A stretch of DNA of 64,000 bases from Kerstersia similis. GTDB lineage: Bacteria; Pseudomonadota; Gammaproteobacteria; Burkholderiales; Burkholderiaceae_B. Made by a program: the position numbers and the translations under genes. Each line of letters opens with the position of its first letter. Position 1 is the stretch's first letter. Positions 16,369 through 24,137 of the stretch are shown in pieces. The stretch is from assembly GCF_965139615.1 (NCBI RefSeq), contig NZ_CBCSIQ010000009.1:70236-134235 (forward strand), in the 5' to 3' direction. The notes beneath the pieces are model-generated. The model was not told the DNA's origin. It worked only from the letters and a program-made list of their open reading frames with translations, and did not search any database.

Positions 16369-17598
16369 ATGGGCCTGAGTACAAGTACGGCCGGGGTGGC
16401 GGCGGCAGGGCAGGGGCGTGCGCCGCAAGGCGGTTCCCGGCTGATCGTGATCCTGGCGGCGCTGGCTGCCTTCGGGCCGTTGTCCATCGACATGTATCTG
16501 CCTGCGTTGCCGGAGATCGCCGCGGCGCTGGGGGTGGATACCGGGAAAATCCAATCCACCATTGGCGTGTTTCTGGCCGGTTTTGGTATAGGCATGCTGT
16601 TCTACGGTCCTTTGTCGGATCGCTATGGCCGGCGCCGCTTGTTGCTGGGGGGCGTTACGCTCTATGTGATTGCCAGTATCGGCTGCCTGCTGGCGGTGTC
16701 GGCCGGACAGCTCATAGGCTGGCGGCTGTTGCAGGCACTGGGCGGCGCGGGCGCGTCGGTATTGGCGCGAGCCGTGGTGCGGGATGCCTTTCCCATCGGC
16801 AAGGCTGCCACGGTGCTGTCCTGGATGCATATGATCACCATGGTGGCGACCCTCGTGGCGCCGCTGCTGGGCAGCCTGTTGTTGAGCGTGCTGGGGTGGC
16901 GGGCCGTATTCGGGGCCTTGGCGGTGCTGGCGGCCTCGGTTTGGCTGGCCGTGCTGCTGCGCGTGCCGGAAACCTTGCCGCCGGGCGAGCGCAAGGATTC
17001 GGTGCTGGCGGCGTTCAAATCGTACGGCGAGATTCTGCGCCGTTCTCGCGCGCTGGCCTGCATCCTGGCAATGGGTTTTACCTTTGGCGGCATGTTCGCC
17101 TACATCACGGCTTCGCCGTTTGTTTATATCGAGTATTTCGACCTGTCGCCGCGTAGCTATGCCTGGTTGTTCAGCCTGAATATCGCCGGTGTCATGGTGA
17201 TGACCTATACCAATACACGTCTGCTCAAGCGCCGCGAGCCCCGGCAATTGTTGCGCCTGGGCGGCAGCATCGCGGCCTTGGCAGGTATCGCGCTCTTGCT
17301 CGCCTGCAGTTTGGGGGGCGCCGCCGGCCTGCCGTGGATTGTCGTGGCCATGCTGGCATTTTTCAGCGTAACGGGCATGATGGGGGCCAATGCGCTGGCC
17401 TGCCTGCTGGCCTGGTATCCGCAGCAGGCTGGTGCGGCTACTGGTCTGGCGGTGGCGCTGCAGTTCGGGCTGGGGGCGGTCTTTAATGCACTGGTGGCAT
17501 GGCTGCACGACGGGACGCCGCTGGCCATGGGCGTAGGCGTATGCTGCGCCGGTCTGGTGGCCTGCGCATCCGCTTGGTGGGCAGGCCGTCCCGGATAG
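16369..17598 (+). CDS. Bcr/CflA-family multidrug efflux MFS transporter
   Basis: A 409-residue major facilitator with 12 predicted membrane helices. The first-helix motif FGPLSIDMYLPALPEIAAAL and the loop motif GPLSDRYGRRRLLLGG identify the drug:H+ antiporter-1 Bcr/CflA subfamily, which exports drugs such as bicyclomycin, chloramphenicol or sulfonamides and sometimes dipeptides or cysteine. The ATG at 16369 is preferred over upstream in-frame starts because a purine-rich GGGGGCGGTGAG lies just before it. The substrate cannot be predicted. It appears monocistronic. Confidence 0.88.
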   Translation: MGLSTSTAGVAAAGQGRAPQGGSRLIVILAALAAFGPLSIDMYLPALPEIAAALGVDTGKIQSTIGVFLAGFGIGMLFYGPLSDRYGRRRLLLGGVTLYVIASIGCLLAVSAGQLIGWRLLQALGGAGASVLARAVVRDAFPIGKAATVLSWMHMITMVATLVAPLLGSLLLSVLGWRAVFGALAVLAASVWLAVLLRVPETLPPGERKDSVLAAFKSYGEILRRSRALACILAMGFTFGGMFAYITASPFVYIEYFDLSPRSYAWLFSLNIAGVMVMTYTNTRLLKRREPRQLLRLGGSIAALAGIALLLACSLGGAAGLPWIVVAMLAFFSVTGMMGANALACLLAWYPQQAGAATGLAVALQFGLGAVFNALVAWLHDGTPLAMGVGVCCAGLVACASAWWAGRPG

Positions 17599-17700
17599 GC
17601 ATAAAATAGGATGAAGCGCCGCTGTTTTGGCGTGCGCTGCAAAAGGCCCGGTTGCCTGGTTGCTGGCGACTGGCTGCCATTTGCCACAGGAGGATTCATT

Positions 17701-18012
17701 ATGCGTGCAGCTGCAGTTTTCTCTCTCTTGCTGAAGGCTTCGGCCGGGCTGGCAGTGCTGGCTGCGCCTGTTGCCGTGCTGGCCCAGGCCCAGGTGCAAG
17801 CCAAGTCCTCGGGCGAAGTGCGGCGCGTGGACGCCAGTAACGGCAAGGTGACGATCAAGCACGGCGCGATTCCCGAACTGGAACTGGGTGCGATGACGCT
17901 GGTGTATCGCATCAATCCCGAGTTGCTGGTGCTGGTCAACCCTGGCGACAAGATCCGCTTTACCGCCACGCGCAAGGACGGGCAATACTGGGTGATTGAG
18001 ATCGACCGCTGA
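17701..18012 (+). CDS. CusF-like periplasmic copper-binding protein, atypical site
   Basis: A 103-residue exported protein with AGGAGG before the ATG and a signal peptide ending at about VLAQA. The mature part is a short OB-fold domain: SGEVRRVDASNGKVTIKHG, ELGAMTLVYRI, LLVLVNPGDKIRFTAT and YWVIEID match the CusF family of periplasmic Cu(I)/Ag(I) chaperones. By my alignment to E. coli CusF the ligand His36 (KHG) and Met47 (AMT) are kept, but Trp44 is Leu and Met49 is Leu, so a canonical Cu(I) site is incomplete. No cusCBA or other copper genes adjoin it, so function is uncertain. Confidence 0.75.
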   Translation: MRAAAVFSLLLKASAGLAVLAAPVAVLAQAQVQAKSSGEVRRVDASNGKVTIKHGAIPELELGAMTLVYRINPELLVLVNPGDKIRFTATRKDGQYWVIEIDR

Positions 18013-18049
18013 GGCAGTGGTGGTGCCACTGCTCCCGGAGCGTGGCCGA

Positions 18050-18103
18050 GAAAAAGCCCGCTGCTTGAACGCCCCACAAGGGGAATCGTTCAGGCGACGG
18101 GCT
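18050..18103 (-). terminator. Intrinsic terminator after hslU (minus strand)
   Basis: On the minus strand AAGCCCG (from 18103) pairs with CGGGCTT (to about 18053), with an inner GAACG/CGTTC stem, and ends in a T-run templated by 18050-18054. It faces the plus-strand terminator at 18111-18137, as expected between convergent genes. Confidence 0.6.
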
Positions 18104-18110
18104 TCTGAAG

Positions 18111-18137
18111 GGCGGGCCAGCGCGGCCCGCCTTTTTT
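18111..18137 (+). terminator. Intrinsic terminator after the CusF-like gene
   Basis: Perfect stem GGCGGGCC (18111-18118) and GGCCCGCC (18124-18131) with a five-base loop, followed by six Ts. Confidence 0.85.
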
Positions 18138-18150
18138 CATGCCGGAATGT

Positions 18151-19479
18151 TTACAGCACGTAGCGTGCCAGGTCTTCGCTGCCGGCGGTTTCCGCCAGGC
18201 GCTGATTGACGTAGCTGGTGTCGATCACGACCTTGCCATGGTGGCCGGAGGCATCGAAGGAAATCTCTTCGAGCAATTTTTCCATGATGGTATAGAGGCG
18301 GCGCGCGCCGATGTTTTCGGTACGCTCATTGACTTCGGATGCCAGCTCGGCCAGGCGGCGGATGCCATCCTCGGTAAATTCCAGCTCCACGCCTTCGGTG
18401 CCCAGCAGCGCCGTGTATTGCTTGACCAGCGAGGCGTCGGTTTCCTTCAGGATGCGGACAAAATCCTCGGCGCTCAGGGAATCGAGTTCCACACGGATAG
18501 GCAGGCGGCCTTGCAGTTCTGGGATCAGATCCGACGGGCGGGCCAGATGGAAGGCGCCTGATGCGATGAAGAGGATATGATCGGTACGCACCATGCCATA
18601 GCGGGTGTTGACGGTCGTGCCTTCGATCAGCGGCAGCAGGTCGCGCTGCACGCCCTGGCGCGACACATCACCGCCGCTCTGTTCCTGGCGGGTGGCGATT
18701 TTGTCGATTTCATCCAGGAACACAATGCCATTCTGCTCCACGCTGGTAATGGCGTTGCGGCGCAGGTCGTCTTCATTGATCTTCTTGCCGGCTTCTTCAT
18801 CGACCAGCAGCTTGAAGGCTTCCTTGACGGTCATCTTGCGCGGTTTGGTACGTTCCTTGGCCAGTCCGGCGAACATGCCGCGCAGCTGCTCGGTCATGTC
18901 TTCCATTCCCGGCGGGCCCATGATGTCCATTTGCGGCAGCGGCTGGGCGACGTCGATTTCGATTTCGGTGTCGTCCAGCTGGCCTTCGCGCAAACGCTTG
19001 CGGAAGACCTGGCGCGCGGTGTTTTCCTCGCGCTGGGGATTGCCGTTGCCATCACGTGCTGGCGGAATCAGGACATCCAGAATGCGGTCTTCGGCAGCAT
19101 CTTCGGCCAGGGTGCGCACACGTTGCATTTCGCGTTCGCGGGTTTGCTTGATGGCATATTCCACCAGGTCGCGGATGATGGTGTCCACATCGCGGCCGAC
19201 ATAGCCGACTTCCGTGAATTTGGTGGCTTCGATCTTGATGAAGGGGGCGCCGGCCAGCTTGGCCAGGCGGCGGGCAATTTCGGTTTTGCCGACGCCGGTC
19301 GGGCCGATCATCAGGATGTTCTTGGGATGAATTTCATGGCGCAGCGGTTCGGCAACCTGCTGGCGGCGCCAGCGGTTGCGCAGTGCCACGGCGACGGCGC
19401 GCTTGGCTCGGTGCTGGCCGATGATGAATTTGTCGAGTTCGGAGACGATCTCTCCGGGCGTCATGTTCGAAGCGGACAT
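18151..19479 (-). CDS. hslU: ATP-dependent protease ATPase subunit HslU
   Basis: The AAA+ unfoldase of the HslVU (ClpYQ) protease, 442 residues, usual length. It has the N-terminal LDKFIIGQHRAKRAVAVALRNRWRR, Walker A GPTGVGKT at residues 59-66, the pore motif GYVGRDV, Walker B IVFLDEIDKIA, sensor region ERTENIGARRLYTIME and the conserved C-terminus ending in DLARYVL that docks in HslV. It follows hslV after about 80 bp and shares the heat-shock-type promoter upstream of hslV. Confidence 0.98.
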   Translation of the reverse strand: MSASNMTPGEIVSELDKFIIGQHRAKRAVAVALRNRWRRQQVAEPLRHEIHPKNILMIGPTGVGKTEIARRLAKLAGAPFIKIEATKFTEVGYVGRDVDTIIRDLVEYAIKQTREREMQRVRTLAEDAAEDRILDVLIPPARDGNGNPQREENTARQVFRKRLREGQLDDTEIEIDVAQPLPQMDIMGPPGMEDMTEQLRGMFAGLAKERTKPRKMTVKEAFKLLVDEEAGKKINEDDLRRNAITSVEQNGIVFLDEIDKIATRQEQSGGDVSRQGVQRDLLPLIEGTTVNTRYGMVRTDHILFIASGAFHLARPSDLIPELQGRLPIRVELDSLSAEDFVRILKETDASLVKQYTALLGTEGVELEFTEDGIRRLAELASEVNERTENIGARRLYTIMEKLLEEISFDASGHHGKVVIDTSYVNQRLAETAGSEDLARYVL

Positions 19480-19562
19480 GTGGGGCTATCCTGGGATGAG
19501 GGGAGGCTGGCGCAGTGCAGGGACGCAAGGTGGCGTAAAAGGCCGTGTCGCGCAGACGGCGT

Positions 19563-20102
19563 TCAGTCTTCCAGAATTTCGATGATGTGGTTCTGGTTGG
19601 TATAGATGCAGAGGTCGCCGGCGATTTCCAGCGATTTCTTGACGATGGTTTCCGGCGCCATGTCGGTATTGTGCAGCAGCGCCAGTGCGGCGGACTGCGC
19701 ATAGGAGCCGCCGGAACCGATGGCGGCCAGGCTGTGTTCGGGTTCGAGCACATCGCCGTTGCCGGTCAGCACCAGCGTGTGATCCTTGTCGGCGACGATG
19801 AGCATGGCTTCCAGGCGGCGCAGTACGCGGTCGGTGCGCCAGTCACGGGTCAGTTCGACCGCCGCGCGCATCAGGTGGCCCTGGTGCTTCTCCAGCTTGG
19901 CTTCGAAGCGTTCCTGCAGCGTGAAGGCGTCGGCCGTGGCGCCTGCGAATCCGGCCAGGACTTTGCCGTGGTACAGGCGGCGGATTTTGCGGGCCGTTCC
20001 CTTGATGACGACATTGCCCAGCGTGACCTGGCCGTCGCCGCCCAGCGCGACGCGGTTGCCGCGGCGGACGCAGAGAATGGTTGTGGCGTGAAATTGTTCC
20101 AT
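19563..20102 (-). CDS. hslV: ATP-dependent protease proteolytic subunit HslV
   Basis: The proteasome-beta-like peptidase of HslVU, 179 residues. The catalytic Thr becomes the N-terminus after removal of a short propeptide (MEQFHA before TTILCVRRG). Other landmarks are VALGGDGQVTLGN, KVLAGFAGATADAFTLQERFE and AIGSGGSYAQSAALAL. The order hslV-hslU is the standard one. A sigma-32-like promoter lies about 130 bp upstream of the ATG. Confidence 0.98.
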   Translation of the reverse strand: MEQFHATTILCVRRGNRVALGGDGQVTLGNVVIKGTARKIRRLYHGKVLAGFAGATADAFTLQERFEAKLEKHQGHLMRAAVELTRDWRTDRVLRRLEAMLIVADKDHTLVLTGNGDVLEPEHSLAAIGSGGSYAQSAALALLHNTDMAPETIVKKSLEIAGDLCIYTNQNHIIEILED

Positions 20103-20229
20103 GGCGAATTCTTCCGGTGATTCTGTGGCGGTGCAATGTTCCTGGTGCCTCTGCCGCCTGGGCCGCTGCCGGGCCGGAGCGGCGGCAGGGGCGGGGCAAT
20201 CAGGCTGCCCAGGGACAGTCCGTGCCCTC

Positions 20230-20258
20230 TACATGGGGACGATGTCGGGCAATTCAAG
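20230..20258 (-). promoter_or_regulatory. Predicted heat-shock (sigma-32) promoter of hslVU
   Basis: On the minus strand CTTGAA (20258-20253), a 14-base spacer, then CCCCATGTA (20238-20230). This matches the RpoH consensus CTTGAA-N(13-17)-CCCCATnT almost perfectly and lies about 130 bp before hslV, a known heat-shock operon in many proteobacteria. Confidence 0.8.
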
Positions 20259-20300
20259 CGCTGCTTGCCGGAGGAAGCCTGCGGGCAGCGCGATGGGAGC

Positions 20301-20340
20301 CGGAAAAAACAAAGGCGGCGCCCTGACGGGTGCCGCCTTT
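20301..20340 (-). terminator. Intrinsic terminator after dksA (minus strand)
   Basis: AAAGGCGGCGCCC (20311-20323) pairs with GGGTGCCGCCTTT (20328-20340) around a TGAC loop. Reading on the minus strand, the stem is followed by GTTTTTTCC. Confidence 0.85.
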
Positions 20341-20364
20341 GCGGTAGGGATGGCCCCGGTGGGA

Positions 20365-20832
20365 TTAGTCGCCGAACATCTTCTGCCGCATTTCACGGCG
20401 TTCCTGGGCTTCCAGCGACAGCGTGGCGGTCGGACGTGCCAGCAGGCGGGGAATGCCGATGGGCTCGCCGGTTTCTTCGCACCAGCCATATTCGCCGCTG
20501 TCGATGCGGGCAATGGACTGCTGCACTTTCTTCAGCAGCTTGCGCTCGCGGTCGCGCGTGCGCAGTTCCAGCGCATGCTCTTCCTCGATCGTGGCGCGGT
20601 CGGCGGGATCAGGGACGAACTGCGTTTCCCTGAGGTTTTCCGTTGTGGCGCCGGCATTGTTCAGGATGTCCTGTTCGATCTGGCGGAGCCGGTTGCGGAA
20701 GAAAGCCAGCTGTACGTCGTTCATGTAGTCCGACTCGGGCATGGCCAGCAGCTCTTGTTCCGTGGGCAGGTCGATGACTTCGGCGTTGCCAGCAACCGGG
20801 TTCGTTTCTTGGTTTGCAGCCTTGGTAGCCAT
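20365..20832 (-). CDS. dksA: RNA polymerase-binding transcription factor DksA, degenerate zinc finger
   Basis: A 155-residue DksA/TraR-family protein that acts in the RNA polymerase secondary channel with ppGpp. It has a helical coiled coil (ESDYMNDVQLAFFRNRLRQI onward) with the tip motif DPADRATIEEE, then a C-terminal finger. Of the four cysteines of the classical C4 zinc site only the first remains: CEET replaces CxxC, and SLEA replaces the second pair, within PTATLSLEAQERRE. Start chosen at ATG 20832 (MATKAANQE) because GGAG is eight bases upstream; a GTG three codons earlier is possible. The hslUV-dksA-COG0523 order is typical of beta-proteobacteria as I recall them. Confidence 0.93.
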   Translation of the reverse strand: MATKAANQETNPVAGNAEVIDLPTEQELLAMPESDYMNDVQLAFFRNRLRQIEQDILNNAGATTENLRETQFVPDPADRATIEEEHALELRTRDRERKLLKKVQQSIARIDSGEYGWCEETGEPIGIPRLLARPTATLSLEAQERREMRQKMFGD

Positions 20833-20938
20833 GAAAAACACTCCGTCTTGATGATGTTACGGCGTCGTGTCGGGGCTGATCACTCTGAATGCGCAACCTG
20901 CATACTGCCGGTGGACGTTTCCAGGCGTGGCCCGCCCC

Positions 20939-22084
20939 TTATTTCGCCAGGCACTGCTCCAGCCCTTGGGTAAAGATTTCCTTGGGCAACTTACGACCGA
21001 TAAACACCAGTTTGGTGGATTTCTTTTCCTGCGCACCCCAGGGTTTGCCGGGCTCTGCGCCCATCAGCATGTGAACGCCCTGGAACAGCATACGGCGGTT
21101 CACGCCCTTGAGGTACAGGATTCCCTTGTAGCGCAGCAGGTCAGGACCATAAACCTCCAGCACGCCACCCAGGAATTCTTCCAGCAGGCCCGGATCGAAG
21201 GGCTTGTCGGAACGGAAGATGAAAGCGCCGATCTCGTCGTCGTGGGCGGGATGGGCGTGGTCATGGTGATGGCAGTTCGGGCCGCATTCGTGGCCTTCGT
21301 CATCATCATGACCATGGTGATGGTGCTCATGGCCGTGATCGTGATGATCGTGGCCGTGGTGGCCATGGTCATGGTGATCATGATCGTGGGCGGCATCGGG
21401 ATGGGTATCCGACAGGAACGCCGGATCCAGCTCCAGAATGGAGTCGATGTTGAAGCCGCTGATGTCCAGGATCTTGTTCAGATCGGTGTCGCCAAAATTG
21501 ACGGGTTCGATGGGTGCGCGCGGGTTGATGCGCACCAGGCGATGACGCAGGGCGTCGTAGTCGGCCTGATTCACCAGGTCTTTCTTGGACACCAGGATGC
21601 GGTCGGCAAAGCCGATCTGTTTCTGGGCTTCAGGCTGGCGATCCAGCGTTTCCATGCCGTGCTTGGCATCGACGATGGTGACGACGGCATCCAGGCGGTA
21701 GTAGCCGGCGACTTCGTCGTCCATGAAGAAGGTCTGGCACACCGGGCCGGGGTTGGCCAGGCCGGTGGTTTCAATAATGACGCGCTCGAACTGGATGGCG
21801 CCACTGTCACGGCGCTGCTTCAGGTCAAGCAGGGCGCGCAGCAGGTCGCCGCGCACGGTGCAGCAGACGCAGCCGTTGTTCAGTTCGACGATCTGTTCGT
21901 CGCTGTCCTGAACCAGCAGGTCGTTATCAATGCTTTCCGGCCCGAATTCGTTTTCGATGACAGCGATGCGGCGGCCATGATGCTCCGTCAGGATACGCTT
22001 GAGCAGCGTCGTCTTGCCTGCGCCAAGAAAGCCTGTCAGGACAGTGACGGGGACCATTTGTTCGAGTCTGAGCGGTTGATTCAT
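20939..22084 (-). CDS. COG0523 G3E-family GTPase, putative zinc metallochaperone (ZigA/CobW-like)
   Basis: A 381-residue P-loop GTPase. Walker A GFLGAGKTTL is near the N-terminus, followed by ENEFGPESIDNDLL, the hallmark CxCC site in NNGCVCCTVRGDLL, IIETTGLANPGP, and the nucleotide-specificity SKKDL. A His/Asp-rich insert of about 50 residues (plus-strand 21,230-21,410) joins the GTPase to the CobW C-terminal domain, which runs from GAFIFRSDKPFDPGLLEEFL. Such proteins deliver Zn(II) or other metals to target apoproteins. zur and znu genes next door argue for zinc. No strong Shine-Dalgarno precedes 22084, and a start at 22123 is possible. Confidence 0.88.
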   Translation of the reverse strand: MNQPLRLEQMVPVTVLTGFLGAGKTTLLKRILTEHHGRRIAVIENEFGPESIDNDLLVQDSDEQIVELNNGCVCCTVRGDLLRALLDLKQRRDSGAIQFERVIIETTGLANPGPVCQTFFMDDEVAGYYRLDAVVTIVDAKHGMETLDRQPEAQKQIGFADRILVSKKDLVNQADYDALRHRLVRINPRAPIEPVNFGDTDLNKILDISGFNIDSILELDPAFLSDTHPDAAHDHDHHDHGHHGHDHHDHGHEHHHHGHDDDEGHECGPNCHHHDHAHPAHDDEIGAFIFRSDKPFDPGLLEEFLGGVLEVYGPDLLRYKGILYLKGVNRRMLFQGVHMLMGAEPGKPWGAQEKKSTKLVFIGRKLPKEIFTQGLEQCLAK

Positions 22085-22479
22085 GCTTGGCCGGTTCTTG
22101 CCTGAAGTGACGGACTTGCCCATCGAAAATGCAGGCTGGAACGTCCTCGGTAACGTATAGGGAACGCTGGATTACATCACAGCATGGCGAGTTGGGCAAA
22201 CTTTTAGCATACCGGCGCGGCGTAAGGCTGTAACCACGGGTTATATCGCCAGTCGGCAAGCAGGAAAATTCAGGCGATGCAGGGCATGCGTGGGGTGATC
22301 ACTGCCGCAAGATCCGCGTCAATGCTGGGTGGCAGGGTCCGGCGGAAGGGGCGAGTGCCATTTTTTCGATGTCGGGCAGCTGGCCAGCCGGGTGGAACAA
22401 CAAATGTCAACGACCGGAGCGGCGCGAGCGGCCGGTCTGCCCTGGCCGTCTGGCCGGCCAGGGGGCGCATGGCAGGGGC
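22085..22479. other. Intergenic region between zur and the COG0523 gene
   Basis: About 395 bp that must hold the promoter of the COG0523 gene and the end of zur. TAACC-ACG-GGTTA at 22231-22243 is an inverted repeat. GGGTTATATC at 22238-22247 is the exact reverse complement of one half of the Zur-box-like site at 23149-23158, so it may be a partial Zur site, but the other half is not recognisable. CCCTGGCC (22440-22447) and GGCCAGGG (22456-22463) form a hairpin just after zur. No open reading frame here looks genuine. Confidence 0.45.
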
Positions 22480-22989
22480 TCAGTGCGCGTGGGAGTGCCC
22501 ATGGCCGCAGTCAGCCTGTTTGCCAGCGAGCTGGCAGGCGGGGCAAAGTGCCCGGATTTCGATTTCATGGGTGCTCAGCGCGTAGCCGGTATGCGCCACG
22601 CGCTGCGCCAGCGCACGCGTCATGTCGGGGTCGCTGAGCTCGGCCACGTTGCCGCAGGCGGTGCACACGACGAGAATGTCGTGCGGTGTACCGCCGGCAT
22701 CCTGGCAGGCGGCCCAGGCGTTGACGGCGTCCAGGCGGTGGATCAGGCCTTCTTCCATCAGGAAGTCCAGCGCGCGATACACCGTAGGCGGCGCAGCGCC
22801 GGGATGGCTGGCGCGCATGGCATCCAGCAGTTCATAAGCCTTCAGGCTGCGGTCATGGCGCAGCAGAAGCTCCAGGACTTTGCGGCGGATAGGCGTCAGG
22901 CGGCGTCCCCGGCTGAGGCACAGGGATTCGGCGACGGCCAGCCTTTCGGCTACCGGGTCCGCCTGGGGCGGGCGAGGTGCTTGGGACAT
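22480..22989 (-). CDS. zur: Fur-family zinc uptake regulator Zur
   Basis: A 169-residue Fur-superfamily repressor. The winged helix has LTPIRRKVLELLLRHDRSLKAYELLDAM and the recognition region PPTVYRALDFLMEEGLIHRL, which is closer to Zur than to Fur. The structural zinc cysteines are present as CTACG and, near the C-terminus, CPAC. The tail GKQADCGHGHSHAH is His-rich. ATG at 22989 (MSQAPRPPQ) is preferred to an upstream GTG at 23004. It is divergent from the znu operon across about 200 bp that carries a Zur-box-like palindrome. Its neighbours are zinc uptake genes on one side and a COG0523 GTPase on the other. Confidence 0.92.
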   Translation of the reverse strand: MSQAPRPPQADPVAERLAVAESLCLSRGRRLTPIRRKVLELLLRHDRSLKAYELLDAMRASHPGAAPPTVYRALDFLMEEGLIHRLDAVNAWAACQDAGGTPHDILVVCTACGNVAELSDPDMTRALAQRVAHTGYALSTHEIEIRALCPACQLAGKQADCGHGHSHAH

Positions 22990-23138
22990 TCTGGGCCTGT
23001 TCACGCTAAACGGCGCTGCGGCAGGCCGCGACGCCAGAGGTAAGGGAAGTGCCGCGCCGGGAGGCCCGTCGCGGCAGAAGTCATAACGCTATTCTAACCA
23101 TACTCGGGGAGGGCAAGTCGTGCAGGGCTGTCAGGCAT

Positions 23139-23161
23139 GAAATGTTATGATATAACCCTAC
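23139..23161. promoter_or_regulatory. Zur-box-like palindrome upstream of the znu operon
   Basis: The core GTTATGATATAAC (23144-23156) matches the proteobacterial Zur consensus GTTATAnTATAAC. The left flank GAAAT is also the consensus; the right flank (CCTAC) deviates. It lies about 25 bp before the first gene of the znu operon and 150 bp before zur, so it could repress both directions when zinc is plentiful. Confidence 0.75.
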
Positions 23162-23184
23162 TAATGATATATCGTGACAATCCC

Positions 23185-23397
23185 ATGCCTGCTGCGACAT
23201 CACCCCGTTCCGCCAGCGAAGCCAGCCCTGCCGCCATGAGCGCGGCGCATGCCTGCCAGCATGCGCCGGCGCGCCGCGAGCCGCAGGGCCTGGCGCCGCG
23301 AGCCTGGCTGGATGCCTCGGCAGGCGCACGCCTGCTGCTGGTAGTGGGCGTGGCGGTGGCCGGCGCCTTGATGGTGGCCTGGGCGACATTGCCATGA
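23185..23397 (+). CDS. Small single-pass membrane protein, first gene of the znu operon
   Basis: A 70-residue protein I do not recognise. Residues 1-48 are Ala/Ser/Pro/Arg-rich with a His-Ala-Cys-Gln-His cluster near residue 22-26 that could bind metal; residues 49-67 form one hydrophobic helix (ARLLLVVGVAVAGALMVAW); it ends at once after. Its stop overlaps the znuC start as ATGA, and it starts just after the Zur-box-like site, so it is probably translated and zinc-regulated. In-frame starts at 23137 and 23164 exist, but the first lies at the operator. The Shine-Dalgarno is weak. Function unknown; a ZnuB-associated subunit or metal sensor are guesses only. Confidence 0.55.
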   Translation: MPAATSPRSASEASPAAMSAAHACQHAPARREPQGLAPRAWLDASAGARLLLVVGVAVAGALMVAWATLP

Positions 23398-24137
23398 GCC
23401 GCTTGTCCGTGGCGCAGCCCTTGCCGGCTGCCATCAGCCTGCGCGGCCTGTGCGTGGGTTGGCGTGAACGCATTGTGTTGCATGACCTCAACGGCGAGGT
23501 TCGCCATGGCAGTCTGACAGCCATTGTCGGTGCCAATGGCAGCGGCAAATCCACACTGTTGCGCACCATGATGGAACAGTTGCCGCCATGCGGCGGCACG
23601 GTGTCCTGGGCAGATTGGGCGCGCCAGGCACGTGCCTGGCTGCCGCAGGCCTGTGCGATCGACCGTTCCATGCCGGTACGCGTCATCGACCTGGTGGCGC
23701 TGGGCGCATGGCGCCGGGTCGGGCCGTGGGGGCGCCTCTCGCGCAGCGAATGGGAGCGCGCCCATGCCGCGCTGGAGGCAGCGGGGCTGGGGTTCTGCGC
23801 CAACCGGCCATTGCGGCAATTGTCCGGCGGGCAAATGCAGCGCGTGCTGTTTGCCAGGCTCATCATGCAGGATGCGCAGGTGCTGCTGCTGGATGAACCT
23901 TTTGCTGCTGTTGATGGTGAAACGATTGAAGACCTGATGCAGCTGCTGCATGGCTGGCATGAGGAAGGCCGGACGATCATCGCCGTGTTGCACGACCTGG
24001 AGCTGGTGCGCCAGCATTTCCCCGACACGCTGTTGCTGGGGGCGGGCGGCATGTTGGCCTGGGGCGCGTCGCGCGAGGTCTTGAGCGCTGCCAATCTGCA
24101 GCGGGCACGCCAGTCGGGCCAGGGGGAATGGTTGTGA
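23394..24137 (+). CDS. znuC: Zinc ABC transporter ATP-binding protein
   Basis: A 247-residue ABC ATPase: Walker A GANGSGKST, Q-loop at WLPQACAID, signature LSGGQMQRV, Walker B VLLLDEP and switch His in AVLHDLELV. It belongs to the Mn/Zn chelate uptake class. It overlaps the small upstream gene by four bases and znuB by ten, giving a tightly coupled operon. Placement beside zur and a His-rich ZnuA-type binding protein supports zinc over manganese. Confidence 0.93.
   Translation: MSRLSVAQPLPAAISLRGLCVGWRERIVLHDLNGEVRHGSLTAIVGANGSGKSTLLRTMMEQLPPCGGTVSWADWARQARAWLPQACAIDRSMPVRVIDLVALGAWRRVGPWGRLSRSEWERAHAALEAAGLGFCANRPLRQLSGGQMQRVLFARLIMQDAQVLLLDEPFAAVDGETIEDLMQLLHGWHEEGRTIIAVLHDLELVRQHFPDTLLLGAGGMLAWGASREVLSAANLQRARQSGQGEWL

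Noticed and set aside
21230..21410. CRISPR-like or satellite repeat in the GTPase gene (and in 25395-25540, 27540-27830)
   Set aside because: The repetition is of His/Asp codons (CAT, CAC, GAT, GGC) encoding metal-binding loops; there is no repeat-spacer periodicity.
23137..23184. Start of the small znu-operon protein at ATG 23137
   Set aside because: This codon lies at the edge of the Zur-box-like operator, upstream of a plausible transcription start; 23185 or 23164 is more likely.
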